Below are positions 51,201-61,340 of a stretch of DNA of 64,000 nt, one piece after another. The position numbers and the translations under genes are program-made. The notes below the pieces were generated by a model. It made no database searches. It was not told where the DNA came from and saw only the letters and a program-made list of their open reading frames with translations. The stretch comes from Amphibalanus amphitrite. Its lineage: Eukaryota; Arthropoda; Thecostraca; Balanomorpha; Balanidae. The stretch covers positions 682,001-746,000 of the forward strand of contig NW_024881538.1 in the NCBI RefSeq assembly GCF_019059575.1, given 5' to 3'. Position 1 is the first letter of the stretch. Every line of letters starts with the position of its first letter.

Positions 51201-51644
51201 CATTTTATTTTGGCCTCGAACATTATATCACGAGACACAACACCACACTGTTCGAACGTTCGCTTAATTGTTAGGTACTTAACAACCGTGCATTTTAAAA
51301 TTATCAAGAATATCAGGCTATACCAGCAGCTTGATCCTGACTGGTCAAGCGACAAGCGTTTATCAATGATGATAAGATGGCGACGTGCAGGTTGATAGTC
51401 GGTACTGATCAGGCGTCCTATGTCGATGCGGAATTGACAATCACCGAACCTATTCTCTACGTTGTCGCCTGTAAGTCTAATCACGTGCTTTCCATTTCTT
51501 TCCACAGACATTTCTCAGCACGCAGCCGCGTGCGGAGTGTTTGGTGGCGACTGCGTGCCGAGCGAGAGGTGCGGAGCCGCGCCTCGTTACACCCGAGCTC
51601 GCTGCGCCCGCTCCGGGGAGGTCTGCTGCATCTGGCTGTTTTGA
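48199..51644 (+). CDS. Secreted protein with Pro/Glu-rich linker and two beta-defensin-like six-cysteine domains (3 exons)
   Basis: Exons 48199-48280, 50477-51106 and 51508-51644, all introns in phase 1, GT-AG. Product 282 residues. Residues 1-22 or so are a signal peptide ([20 protein letters not shown]). Residues about 45-125 are a Pro-Glu-Pro repeat, and about 125-185 a Pro/Glu/Gln-rich stretch. Domain 1 (C199-C235) has spacing C-x6-C-x5-C-x14-C-x6-CC. Domain 2 (C246-C278) has C-x6-C-x5-C-x10-C-x6-CC. Both have Gly-Gly-x-Cys at the second cysteine. That spacing and the GG-x-C signature are those of beta-defensins, which crustaceans are also known to have. An innate immune or antimicrobial role is inferred. 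The domains could also be another small disulfide fold, such as a protease inhibitor. Confidence 0.82.
48281..48721 (+). other. Intron 1, left part
   Basis: No feature before element C. Confidence 0.6.
48722..49701. mobile_element. TA-flanked MITE, gggtagaccggggcaagtcg ends (element C)
   Basis: 976 bp between TA at 48722-23 and 49700-01. The ends gggtagaccggggcaagtcg and the complement of the right end (gggtagcctggggcaagacg) are inverted. Inside are repeated ggggcgttttgcccc-type palindromes (49090-49150, 49455-49515). Clearly akin to element A at 41.6 kb, though on a different backbone. Confidence 0.75.
49868..50198. mobile_element. Foldback element with hammerhead-like ends (Penelope-related?)
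   Basis: The left end (gaggttatc-ggtggagccaacga, 49868 on) and the right end (ttggctccacggataacctc, to 50198) are inverted. Each contains gacgtttcggttccaagcaa or its complement. Read on the minus strand, 49945-49916 gives ctgacga, a ggtt/aacc stem and gaaac, the hammerhead core. The right copy (50116-50144) has lost it (ctgaaaa). The interior is a degenerate atacgtatcattaaa repeat. Such ends are common in Penelope-like elements, but no reverse transcriptase is present here. Confidence 0.55.
50477..51106 (+). CDS. Exon 2: Pro/Glu-rich repeat and defensin-like domain 1
   Basis: 630 bp between acceptor ctgtcag and donor gtcagt, phase 1 on both sides (symmetric). It begins [20 protein letters not shown] and ends YECCFK. 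It has no in-frame ATG near its start, so the coding frame is easily missed. The antisense frame across it (Gly/Ser-rich) is a shadow. Confidence 0.85.
51107..51507 (+). other. Intron 2
   Basis: 401 bp, AT-rich, acceptor tttccacag. Confidence 0.7.
51508..51644 (+). CDS. Exon 3: defensin-like domain 2 and stop
   Basis: Encodes one six-cysteine domain (CGVFGGDC to EVCC) and ends IWLF-TGA. One exon, one domain, entered by a phase-1 intron like domain 1, as expected after exon duplication. Confidence 0.85.
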
Positions 51645-52842
51645 ACCGTCGTCGCTAGGTGACTCTGCATGCAGCCTATAGATGTCTCTGCCTTCTAGTT
51701 CTACCCACGGCGGTGCCAAGACTGGTCGAGATACCCCGTCGCAACTCGGCTTATGGCACCTTTACTTACGGGCGGGTCCGTGCCCGGCTTTAAAAGTGTT
51801 TGAGTGTTTTTGTAAGGCAATCGGTTTGTCCTAAAGTAGTAGATATGATTGCAGCACGGAGCTACCAAGGTAAGGTGGAGTTAGTAAGGGGCATTCGCTC
51901 ATTTGATGGTCAGTGATCGTTCAGCGCTATGGTAACTGGGTCGGTCTGACGTTCGGCGTCATTCACACAGCAGCATTTCGGGACGAGTGAGACTTAGCTA
52001 GCGGGAGCGGCCGGTGACTCTCGGTCTTATTGCCGAACTATAGCCATGACGCCCACAGCACATCGTCATTGTGTCCAGTCAGAGGGTGACGAGCCAGAGA
52101 CTCGCGATCACTGTTGCTGTTCGTTCGTGTCGATGTCAGAGAGGCCCTCTTTTCGTTAGTGTGATTGAAGTTTCTCTGTGGTGTCACTCTCAGGCCACCA
52201 GCAGGTTGGTACAGTTTATCATATGAAGGAAATGACACTAAATACATTCGTTATATACATGTTACCTCGTTTATAAAACATTTGTGGATGCATTCAGACT
52301 TCCAAGGCAAAAAAAAATGACTTGTCACCGGCAGCAAGTCGTGTAAAAATCAAGCAGCACTCAAGAGCAAATTGCACTGAGAAGTACGTCACAATATATT
52401 TGACCAGAATTTCAGCATATGAACACACTTAATGAAAATGGGAGGGGCGATGGCATTCCACTGCAGGCAGTATGGGGATGGGGAGGGAAACGAATGGACG
52501 TATGACGGGCGCCGCAGCGCCGGCAGAAAATGATTGATGCCATGAGACAGACACACGGCGTTAAAACCACACACCTTTATCCCCTAAATCAGACACAACC
52601 GCTCGGCTCGGGCACTCTGAGATGCGAGCGGCAGAGTAGATTCACACAAGCATGCAAAATGGGCACAATTCCATCATATAGCCCCGTTTCGTTCACATGA
52701 ACATCGTCGCACACGCTCTCACTCACACAGATTCACGGCTACGCCAGCGCCATCTGTTTGTCTCTGGATCCCCTCCCCTGCCGGTGCGGTCGGAGCTGGC
52801 GCTGCGTTGGTCCTGAGCCGACGGTACAGTGAGCGCTCCGCA
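51645..52842. other. Intergenic between convergent genes
   Basis: 1.2 kb shared by the 3' ends of the plus-strand defensin-like gene and minus-strand BUB3. No canonical polyadenylation signal is obvious and no other feature is seen. Confidence 0.55.
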
Positions 52843-53583
52843 CTATTTGGGCTTGGCCTCCTGGTCGGTAACGTGCCGGATGTAGACGGCGTCTGGGGGG
52901 ATGTAGTCGGGCGTCTCCTTCTGCTCGTACAGGTACGAGCTGGCAATGGCCAGGACACTGCCGTCCGGAGAGAACGCCAGCGACGATATGGACGTCGGGT
53001 AGCGGTGCAGCTGGCACAGACGCTTCTTATTGAGGCCGTCCCAGATGTTGACGTAGCCGTCCGAGCCGCCCGTGGCGAACGTGTTGTACTGGTTGTGGAA
53101 GCTGATGGCGTTCACCGGGTACACGTACTCCATGCCGGCCTCCTTGATGCGGTGACACTTGAAGGCGTACTTTTTCTTCTGCACCTCGGGGCTCGGGTCG
53201 AAGTACTCGACGGCGACTCGGCCTTCGATTGAGCTCAGCACGTAGCCGAGCTTGTTGGGGAAGCAGCGGATGCAGCGAGTCTGATACTTTAACGACGCCT
53301 CCTTTTTCTGCAGCGGCTGCGCCATGTTGCGCAGGTCCCAGATGTGCACCTTGCGGCCGGCGGTGCCCACCACCAGCCGGTCGGCGCACGTACTCAGCGC
53401 GTACACCCGGTCGGGTTGGGCGTGCACGCCGGTGCCGCGCTGCTGGCGCGGGTCCCAGAGCTTCACGTAGTTGTCCCAGCCGCCGGTGACCACCACGCCG
53501 GCCTCGGCGGCGTACTCGACGCAGCGGATCGGTGCCCCGTGCTGGCCCACCACCGTCTCCGTGCTGGTGTTGAAGTCAAACAC
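52843..53583 (-). CDS. BUB3: BUB3 exon 2 (last coding exon)
   Basis: 247 codons with the stop, holding most of the WD40 propeller. The frame continues exon 1 as [15 protein letters not shown]. Confidence 0.95.
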   Translation of the reverse strand: MFDFNTSTETVVGQHGAPIRCVEYAAEAGVVVTGGWDNYVKLWDPRQQRGTGVHAQPDRVYALSTCADRLVVGTAGRKVHIWDLRNMAQPLQKKEASLKYQTRCIRCFPNKLGYVLSSIEGRVAVEYFDPSPEVQKKKYAFKCHRIKEAGMEYVYPVNAISFHNQYNTFATGGSDGYVNIWDGLNKKRLCQLHRYPTSISSLAFSPDGSVLAIASSYLYEQKETPDYIPPDAVYIRHVTDQEAKPK

Positions 53584-56279
53584 CTACCGGAGAAACGTCC
53601 ACTCATTATCTTGGGAACTCACGGGAAGGCAAAAAAAGAGTGGTCACTGTTTTAACTTATTTACACCACAATTTTTAACAGGTATTTGACAGACCACGGC
53701 CATGTTAATTATTCCAAACAGCGTTGAAGGCGTCGGGCAACCAATACACTAGGTACAAGAAAACTTTGCTGTGTCTCTTCCATCACAGCTGCTTTAATCT
53801 AATGGTTAGAATGTGTCGGGTCAGTCGACTGACTGTGGCTGATTAGTGTCGCGGAGGCGCGGAAGGAGAGACGACTGAGCGGGCCGAGACTTGTATTGCA
53901 ACTGTGGTTCTGATTCTGATTCGCCAGTGCCTGTGCGTTATATGCAGGGTGGTTGCACAATGTAGGACCGGTCCGCCGACCCGCCGGGTCGGTGGACGGT
54001 GCCGACACGTGGGGAAAGTGACGGCTATTTCTATGTAACAAAGCTTGCACGTGTACTCTCTTTATCATGATATGGAAGAAGGGAATCGGTCCCACATTAT
54101 CTTCCCTCCCCCAGGGAAGCGTAGGGAACCGAAGCGATCATAACACTGCAGCCCCATGACAGCCACTGTCGCGGAGGCGCGGAAGGAGAGACGACTGAGC
54201 GGGCCGAGACTTGTATTCCAACTGTAGTTCTGATTCTGATTCGCCAGTGCCTGTGCGTTATATGCAGGGTGGTTGCACAATGAAGGACCGGTCCGCCGAC
54301 CCGCCGGGTCGGTGGACGGTGCCGACACGTGGGGAAAGTGACGGCTATTTCTATGTAACAAAGCTTGAACGTGTACTCTCTTTATCATGATATGGAAGAA
54401 GGGAATCGGTCCCACATTATCTTCCCTCCCCCAGGGAAGCGTAGGGAACCGAAGCGATCATAACAAAGAGAGGAAACGTTTAGCTGACGGAGAAAGAAAT
54501 TTCCATATGAGCGTATCACAAAATGGTATGAACAGATAAGTAAGTTTCGTGACAATTACACCTACTACCGGGCGATCCCTCCGCACTCTTGGCGGGGACC
54601 GTCCCTGGGCATCTCCATGGCCCTCGGCATCTTTGGCCGAATATCAATACAATATAATTTCAGTGAATTGACCACGATTAACGTATTTGAATGTTCATAC
54701 CGACTTCAGAATATGCTCTTTGTATGCTTAGGTACTAGTGTCAAAATGACACGGCAAAGTGCAGGCAAAATTTAAATGCACTTGCAATTTCTCCGTAAAT
54801 TTTGGGGTGAGCAACCACAATGAAGCGCAACAAACGACAGAACACTGACGAAAACGGATAATGAAACAGTACGGTTTTTGAAACACATCGAAGTTAAAAC
54901 AAATTTCACAGCACAATTTCACTGTCACTTTTTGACGAAAATACAGCAAAAGTTCATAATGGGTGAATTTTCTTGATTTCGGTGCCAATTTGTCCTGAAT
55001 TTAGCGTTGAAGTTTTTGTTTTATCTTCTCTCCTCCGATCTTGAGTCCTTCAGCGAGGTGGTGTCCATCACTCGATGACGGTGAGGAGGACGGCGCGGGC
55101 TGATGAGCCGTGCGCTGTCGGCGGGCTCCGTAGTAGTCCAGGGCAGCTGATGACGTTGCCGCAGGGCAGATGGTATTGCCGGGCAGAGCTACTCACTGGA
55201 GACGGTGATGTCGGACGATGACGAGTCCAGGATGGTCAGCTCCCTAGTCGATGACGTGACGTAGGGGCGATACACCGTCACGGAGCACGGACTAACCAGT
55301 CTGCGATGTCAGTGCAGATGTAGAGGCTGGGGTCCGTGGTGAGGGGCACAAGTCCCCTCGACCGCCGCTGCCACCATTATCGCGGAGGCGCGGAAGGAGA
55401 GAGACGACTGAGCGGGCCGAGACTTGTATTGCAACTGTGGTTCTGATTCTGATTCGCCAGTGCCTGTGCGTTATATGCAGGGTGGTTGCACAATGTAGGA
55501 CCGGTCCGCCGACCCGCCGGGTCGGTGGACGGTGCCGACACGTGGGGAAAGTGACGGCTATTTCTATGTAACAAAGCTTGCACGTGTACTCTCTTTATCA
55601 TGATATGGAAGAAGGGAATCGGTCCCACATATTGTCGCGGAGGCGCGGAAGGAGAGACGACTGAGCGGGCCGAGACTTGTATTGCAACTGTGGTTCTGAT
55701 TCTGATTCGCCAGTGCCTGTGCGTTATATGCAGGGTGGTTGCACAATGTAGGACCGGTCCGCCGACCCGCCGGGTCGGTGGACGGTGCCGACACGTGGGG
55801 AAAGTGACGGCTATTTCTATGTAACAAAGCTTGCACGTGTACTCTCTTTATCATGATATGGAAGAAGGGAATCGGTCCCACATTAGTCAGCTCCGTGACC
55901 GAACAGTTGCCTGTGATCGCCTGGACCGTAATAGCTAGTACTGTGTTCTGTTGGCTGTGACTGTTGACTGTGTTGGCTGTGTTGACTGTGACTGCTGCCT
56001 GCGTCGACTGTCCGCTGGCCGCGTCGTACCAACCTTGAGCTGCTGGTCGAGGCCGCCGCTCCACGCGTGCACCGCATCGTGGAAGCAGCAGTCGAGTACT
56101 GGCGCCGAGTGGCTGTACTGGAGACGCTGGGTATTGGACACCACGTCATACAGGCGCACCGTGCTGTCCCACGAGGAGACCAGCAGGAACTGGGACGACG
56201 TCGGCCCGAACTTGACTGCCGATATGCCGTCCTCGGGCGGTGAGTTCAGCTTCAGCTCTGAGCGACTGGCGTCCGCCAT
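52843..56279 (-). CDS. BUB3: BUB3 mitotic checkpoint WD40 protein (2 coding exons)
   Basis: Minus strand: exon 1 56279-56034 (82 codons from ATG), exon 2 53583-52843, joined in phase 0 (AAG|GTG). Donor GTTGGT, acceptor CTCCGGTAG. The product is 328 residues, which as recalled is the length of vertebrate BUB3. Diagnostic stretches are [112 protein letters not shown] and the C-terminal [21 protein letters not shown] type tail. BUB3 is a beta-propeller that binds the GLEBS motifs of BUB1 and BUBR1 and phosphorylated KNL1 at kinetochores. I chose MADAS as the start because an intron acceptor (CCTGGTAG, ending at about 56302) lies just upstream of the longer frame, implying a 5' UTR exon. Confidence 0.95.
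53847..54464. repeat. Intronic repeat, copies 1 and 2 (~300 bp each)
   Basis: Copies begin at 53847 and 54167 with tgtcgcggaggcgcggaagg and run in the same orientation to gaagcgatcataaca. Almost identical to each other. Compared with copies 3 and 4 they carry an extra ~50 bp (cttccctcccccagggaagc onward). Confidence 0.9.
55378..55885. repeat. Intronic repeat, copies 3 and 4 (~253 bp each)
   Basis: Head-to-tail copies at 55378-55632 and 55633-55885, same orientation as copies 1 and 2, ending at atcggtcccacatta. On the minus strand all give the same open frame ([14 protein letters not shown] start), a repeat artefact. Confidence 0.9.
56034..56279 (-). CDS. BUB3: BUB3 exon 1 (start codon exon)
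   Basis: 82 codons from [18 protein letters not shown] to GGLDQQLK, phase 0 at the donor. Confidence 0.93.
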
Positions 56280-56610
56280 TGCTGCGGCAGGCAGGGGCAC
56301 CTACCAGGGAACGAAGTCAGCGTCAGGGTGCCAATGCTTGGTAAGGTAAGATTAACAACAAAAGCAATGCCTGTCAACACTTTTAAACTAAAAGTTTTAG
56401 TTGTGTAGAGATCACTCAACATGTTGAATCAGGGTCGTGACACCATTAAAGGAAATAGTTCACTTTCACGAAATTATTTTTTTTGCAACGGATTTATGAT
56501 TTTTTATGTTCAAAATAATCAGCAAAGAAAATAAAACCTTTTTATAACAAAATATTATTTTCTATATTTTGATATAGGAAGAACTTTTCAGTTTCTGTAA
56601 GGCACACGCG

Positions 56611-56816
56611 ATCCAGTATGAAAAGAGCATGGGTCCCGAAAATTCTTCAGAAACAGAGAAATTATCGCAGCCACCGGCATTTGGGCGATCTGCTCGATCT
56701 GATAATGTTCCCCTGAATGTCCTAATTGATCAGTACGAGAATTTGTCTAGAGTTCTCGTAGATAATTTCTCTAGTTTCTGAAGAATTTTCGGGACCCATG
56801 CTCTTTTCATACTGGA
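56611..56816. repeat. Foldback, 56-bp arms, 94-bp loop
   Basis: 56611-56666 (atccagtatgaaaagagcat...) and 56761-56816 are inverted copies with about one mismatch. A 9-bp direct repeat aaggcacac lies outside both arms (56599-56607, 56830-56838), a possible target duplication. It lies upstream of the BUB3 start. Confidence 0.8.
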
Positions 56817-57083
56817 TGGAAATATATGCAAGGCACACATCCTCAACGCAAGACACCTTTTCCGGGACGAAAAATAGAATATCTTTGAATTATAAGTGGA
56901 AAACAATGGGAACGTTTTTGGTTATATTACTTTAAGTTGGCTACACATGTGTTTCGATATACATCTTTTTCAAGCCATAAAGACAAAATAAAATGTAAAT
57001 AATTCGCCTAAACATCAAAGTTGTCAAAATAGTTTGCGGCACAGATTAAAATTCAAATAGCAATGCTTCACACCCGTCGCTTA

Positions 57084-57524
57084 TCACTTTGCACTTCTAG
57101 TTTTTAGATCGTGCAAAATAAGTTCAGCCGTAAATCTGCTCAGTTTCACTTTTCCTGCATTACCATTTAGATTGTCAAAGATGTGAATATAAGCTGCTTC
57201 TACAGCCTGCCTATGCTTCTTTGTCAAACCCCTACACAACACAGACATATCATCCCAGTTGGGGAGATGTCCCGCCTCATCTACGTGTTGCACAAGGGCG
57301 TTGGACAGACGGTGGTACCTAAGGTCACTCTTATGCTCCTTTTGCCTGGTTTTAATGCCCCTGTATGTTTCACCGACGTAACATTTATCACATGCACCAC
57401 AAGGAATTTTGTAAACGACACTATCCTCATTAGTAGAACCTTTCTTCTTCGTTTGCACAAGGTTTTTAATGGTCAGGCCCGCTGGGGATGAAATATTGAT
57501 AGTTTCTCTTACAAAATTGTCCAC
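57084..57524 (-). pseudogene. GIY-YIG fragment in the inverted arm
   Basis: A minus-strand copy of the last 146 codons of the Penelope-like ORF, within the left inverted arm. It is a structural part of the element, not an independent gene. Confidence 0.9.
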
Positions 57525-57652
57525 AGCTTCTACTTCTTTTGATGCTGGGACTGAGAGATACCTCCTCTTGCTATTCCTTGTGGCGTTTGAAGCTCTAGCT
57601 CGTATTTTGACGGCCCTCTTCTCTAGCTGACATAAAAGACCTGGCGGGTACA

Positions 57653-58699
57653 GCAGAATTCAAGCAGATTGATGGCCTGGCGATGGGTTCGCCGTTGAGC
57701 CCGGTACTCGCCTGCCTTTTCATGGAGACATTAGAAGCGGACCACTTCTTGAGCATTGCTGGTACCGATACGACCTGGCTCCGGTATGTCGATGACATTC
57801 TGGTCATCATCAACAAAGATGTGGATTTAAATTGTATTTTGCAGCAGCTGAACAGTGTGCATCAGAAGATACAATTTACCTCCGAAGAGGAGGAAGATGG
57901 CACTATTGCATTTCTGGACGCGTGCATCCATAATCGGGGCAACAAGGCTGTATTTTCAGTGTACCGGAAGCCCACCAACAAGAATGACCTGATACACTTC
58001 TACTCGGCGCACAGCAGTCGAACAAAAACTGGAGTCGTGCTGGGATTTTATCTTCGAGCACTTCGCATTTGCTCAGAAGAATTTATCAGGGACGAGCTGA
58101 ACTACATTAAAGAAGTATTTATTGGACTCAAGTACCCGCCAGGTCTTTTATGTCAGCTAGAGAAGAGGGCCGTCAAAATACGAGCTAGAGCTTCAAACGC
58201 CACAAGGAATAGCAAGAGGAGGTATCTCTCAGTCCCAGCATCAAAAGAAGTAGAAGCTGTGGACAATTTTGTAAGAGAAACTATCAATATTTCATCCCCA
58301 GCGGGCCTGACCATTAAAAACCTTGTGCAAACGAAGAAGAAAGGTTCTACTAATGAGGATAGTGTCGTTTACAAAATTCCTTGTGGTGCATGTGATAAAT
58401 GTTACGTCGGTGAAACATACAGGGGCATTAAAACCAGGCAAAAGGAGCATAAGAGTGACCTTAGGTACCACCGTCTGTCCAACGCCCTTGTGCAACACGT
58501 AGATGAGGCGGGACATCTCCCCAACTGGGATGATATGTCTGTGTTGTGTAGGGGTTTGACAAAGAAGCATAGGCAGGCTGTAGAAGCAGCTTATATTCAC
58601 ATCTTTGACAATCTAAATGGTAATGCAGGAAAAGTGAAACTGAGCAGATTTACGGCTGAACTTATTTTGCACGATCTAAAAACTAGAAGTGCAAAGTGA
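57653..58699 (+). pseudogene. Penelope-like RT (C-terminal part) + GIY-YIG endonuclease
   Basis: Open from the inversion junction at 57652, with the first ATG at 57683; stop TGA at 58697-58699. The 338-residue frame from that ATG starts inside RT motif 4 (KQIDGLAMGSPLSPVLA), followed by the catalytic WLRYVDDILVI. The C-terminal part has CGACDKCYVGETYRGIKTRQ, a GIY-YIG nuclease core with the zinc-binding cysteines typical of Penelope-type elements. The N-terminal RT motifs are missing because of the truncation, so it cannot be a full polymerase, although the remaining frame is undamaged. Confidence 0.88.
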
Positions 58700-58806
58700 T
58701 AAGCGACGGGTGTGAAGCATTGCTATTTGAATTTTAATCTGTGCCGCAAACTATTTTGACAGCTTTGATGTTTAGGCGAATTATTTACATTTTATTTTGT
58801 CTTTAT

Positions 58807-58844
58807 GGCTTGAAAAAGATGTATATCGAAACACATGTGTAGCC
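58807..58844 (+). ncRNA. Hammerhead-ribozyme-like motif in the Penelope-like 3' arm
   Basis: ggct and agcc could form stem I. Between them are ttgaaaa in the place of ctganga, a small gat/atc stem II, gaaa, and the self-complementary cacatgtg as a very short stem III before ta. The order fits the minimal type-I hammerheads known from Penelope-like elements, but the ctganga box is not canonical. The same motif is inverted at 56939-56976 in the left arm. Confidence 0.45.
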
Positions 58845-58927
58845 AACTTAAAGTAATATAACCAAAAACGTTCCCATTGTTTTCCACTTATAATTCAATT
58901 TGTCTATCTATATCAAGAATATCTTTG

Positions 58928-59754
58928 CCTAGGGTGATCGTTGGGCTGTAAAAGCTCCTGATTTATGCTCGTCTCAGCCCAAGCTACGGAACTGCTATTC
59001 CAGTTCAAAACCCATGTTAAAAAGTGAACTATTTCCTTTCAGTGATGGTACTTGACATCATTAAATCTAAAATTGGCTTTTGGCTGGGTGTGCCGTCTGT
59101 GCCGATGAAGAAAAACATGTCCTAGAATGAGAAAAGGGAAAAATAAATTGAAATACTTTTTTAAAAGGGTGTGCAAATATTTTTCATTTGTATTTTTGCA
59201 AAAGGGTGTAAGATCATTTTTAACACCATTTGATAAAGCAGGATTTCATGTCAGGATCTTGACAGGGGTGGTGTTTCACCTGTGATAGCAGCATGCTGCT
59301 ATTCTGCTGACATCGCACTTGTGGTAGTGTTGGAGCAATGGGCTTGTTGACCGTTGACGTCTCCATGGAAACCCAATATTGATATGACACGTAGTAAGAG
59401 CATCGTGCTGCTATCGCCGGTGAAACACCACCAGGATATGAAGGAAAAGGAGGACATTGATGCATCCAACTGTTAAGTCATATGTAGCTTTGGTTTCGAA
59501 TACATGGAACTTTTTTAACGGGTGAAATAATGATGCTTTTTCTGATTCTGGGGATGCAAATATTTCCCCAAGAGTAGTGATTTTCCACCAAAGTCCTGAA
59601 AAATGGAACTCTGTGTTAAATTGATTTTGAGAATGAGCTATGACTTCCACCATTTTAGTTATCAAAAAACGAAAGTTGAGGTAGGCAGTTTTCATTGGTG
59701 ATGAAGTCAGAGGAGAAAAATTGATGCAAAACCATATTGATATATTCAGCCCAT
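58928..59754. other. Intergenic
   Basis: About 830 bp with no recognised feature. Confidence 0.5.
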
Positions 59755-61340
59755 TAGCGTCGCCACGGGGGGGCAAGCGGGGCAGCTTGCCCCCCCCAAC
59801 CTCGGACCGGGCACCCCCTGAGATCGATACAGATCCGATGAGATTTTGGAGTCGGGAAAAAATGGGGGTACCTTTCTGAGAATGCCTGTGAGGTCAGACT
59901 CGGTTTGAGCGTGCAGTTCAAACCAGAGTCTGACTTGCAGTCGCCAAAATCTTCAAGACTCCGAGTCCAGACTCGGAAATGTCAATGCTTTGATTCATTA
60001 CATGTTCCTAGTTCGTTCTTTATTACATTTTACAGCTGATTTTCATAAGTTTTGGAGTGCTGACACAATTTTCGTTCAAAGCGTGAAACGAAATCTTCGG
60101 GGCCTTTCTCAACTCGTCAAATGTCTGCGACAGGCTCAAGTACCTACCGTACAAGTGTCGCAGGGCTCATGAGCTTGCTTTAAACAAAGGCTCCTAAGGA
60201 GCTCCAGTGAGCCCTAAAGAAGCTTTCAGAGGGCCCAAACCGGCCTCTGAAAGTCCCACTGGTGTTCATGTTCTCTGAGGGCCCATACAGGGATCTTTGA
60301 GCCTTCAAACATTTCTGAGAACCTTAACTGGCCTCTGATAGTTCAGCCAAATTTTTGAGGCGACAGACTTTGCCAACCCCAAGCCGGCATCTGAGGGGTC
60401 ACAGCCCACGTGTCCCTCCGAGGTCCGCAACACATGTTTATTATGTCCCTACGTAGGGTCCTTAGGGATTCGACACAGACCCCGAGGGTTCACACTGCTA
60501 TCCGAGGGCTCCAGGCTCACCTTGGGCCTAGTCTCTTAGCGCCCGCCGCCCACACTGCTTCTGAGGGCCCCACCTTGGGCTCGGAAAGCCCTAAAGCACC
60601 ACGTACACGTAAATATTTGAGGTGACCCACGTCGATCTCCGGGATCCTAAGCAGGCTTCTGAGAGTCAGCACTGACCCTGAGTGGCCTGAAATGGCCTGG
60701 AAGTCACAAACCTATCTCTACGGGATCCCTTGCCGCTATGCCGTGCGTTACTTTTGGTTCCGTTGAACAGTTTTTGTTCGCGTTTGCAGCGCTTCCCTTC
60801 ACACGAAAAACGAGAAACTTTTGTTCACACTCGAGTGAACAAAACACTTCATCTCACTGAAGCAAAGATGAATTACTTCCGAATTCCGATTCACACTTCC
60901 GACATTCACTCTCCGCCGAATGCCCAACTTAGCTACGATCGGCGGCTGGGATAAGTCCTATGCATTTCACGTAAAACTTCTGCATGCATGCGTGAATGGA
61001 GGTTCTAGCAGGGTGATCCGATTAAATGGAGCGTTTTTCACCCCTTAATGGGTAAGGATCATGAGCGTCGAGCGTCTGCACAGGGGCCCTCTGCAGTGCG
61101 TCGGCAATCGCAGCCACTATAATTCTACCAGTCGTTTTGTTATGAAATTTCAAAATTTCGAATTTTTCTGTAAAAAATTACATGTCATAGCTAGAAGGAA
61201 ACCTTTGTCACCATCGGATTCCTCGCACCATTGCGCGTCGAATGATATGTAAAACGAGTGAGTAAAGACTGGGGAAAGGCAAGTTTTTGACACAAAAGTT
61301 GATTTTGCCCCCCCCAACCGACAATCTCTGGCGACGCCTA
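59755..61340. mobile_element. TA-flanked element with gcgtcgcca ends
   Basis: TA at 59755-56 and 61339-40, with inverted ends gcgtcgcca and tggcgacgc. The left end holds a G/C-run hairpin (gggggcaagcggggcagctt then gccccccc). A second hairpin is at 59893-59934 (gtcagactcggtttga and complement), and a degenerate repeat of ctgagggccc-type units fills about 60180-60720. Non-coding. Confidence 0.55.

Larger units (their letters stand above)
53584..56033 (-). other. BUB3 intron with four copies of a ~250-bp repeat
   Basis: 2.45 kb intron. Besides the repeat copies listed separately, 54470-55370 is unique sequence. Confidence 0.8.
56888..58915 (+). mobile_element. Penelope-like retroelement, 5'-truncated, with inverted partial copy
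   Basis: Flanked by a 12-bp direct repeat agaatatctttg (56876-56887 and 58916-58927). The right part is a plus-strand element holding the end of the reverse transcriptase and a GIY-YIG endonuclease. The left part (to 57651) is an inverted copy of its 3' region. The arms 56885-57651 and 58132-58898 are about 767 bp each and nearly identical. Penelope-like elements often carry such inverted or tandem partial copies. The 5' half of the RT is absent. Confidence 0.88.

Noticed and set aside
57183-57491. 102-codon plus-strand frame (and its twin at 58292-58600 minus)
   Set aside because: Opposite-strand shadow of the GIY-YIG coding sequence in each arm.
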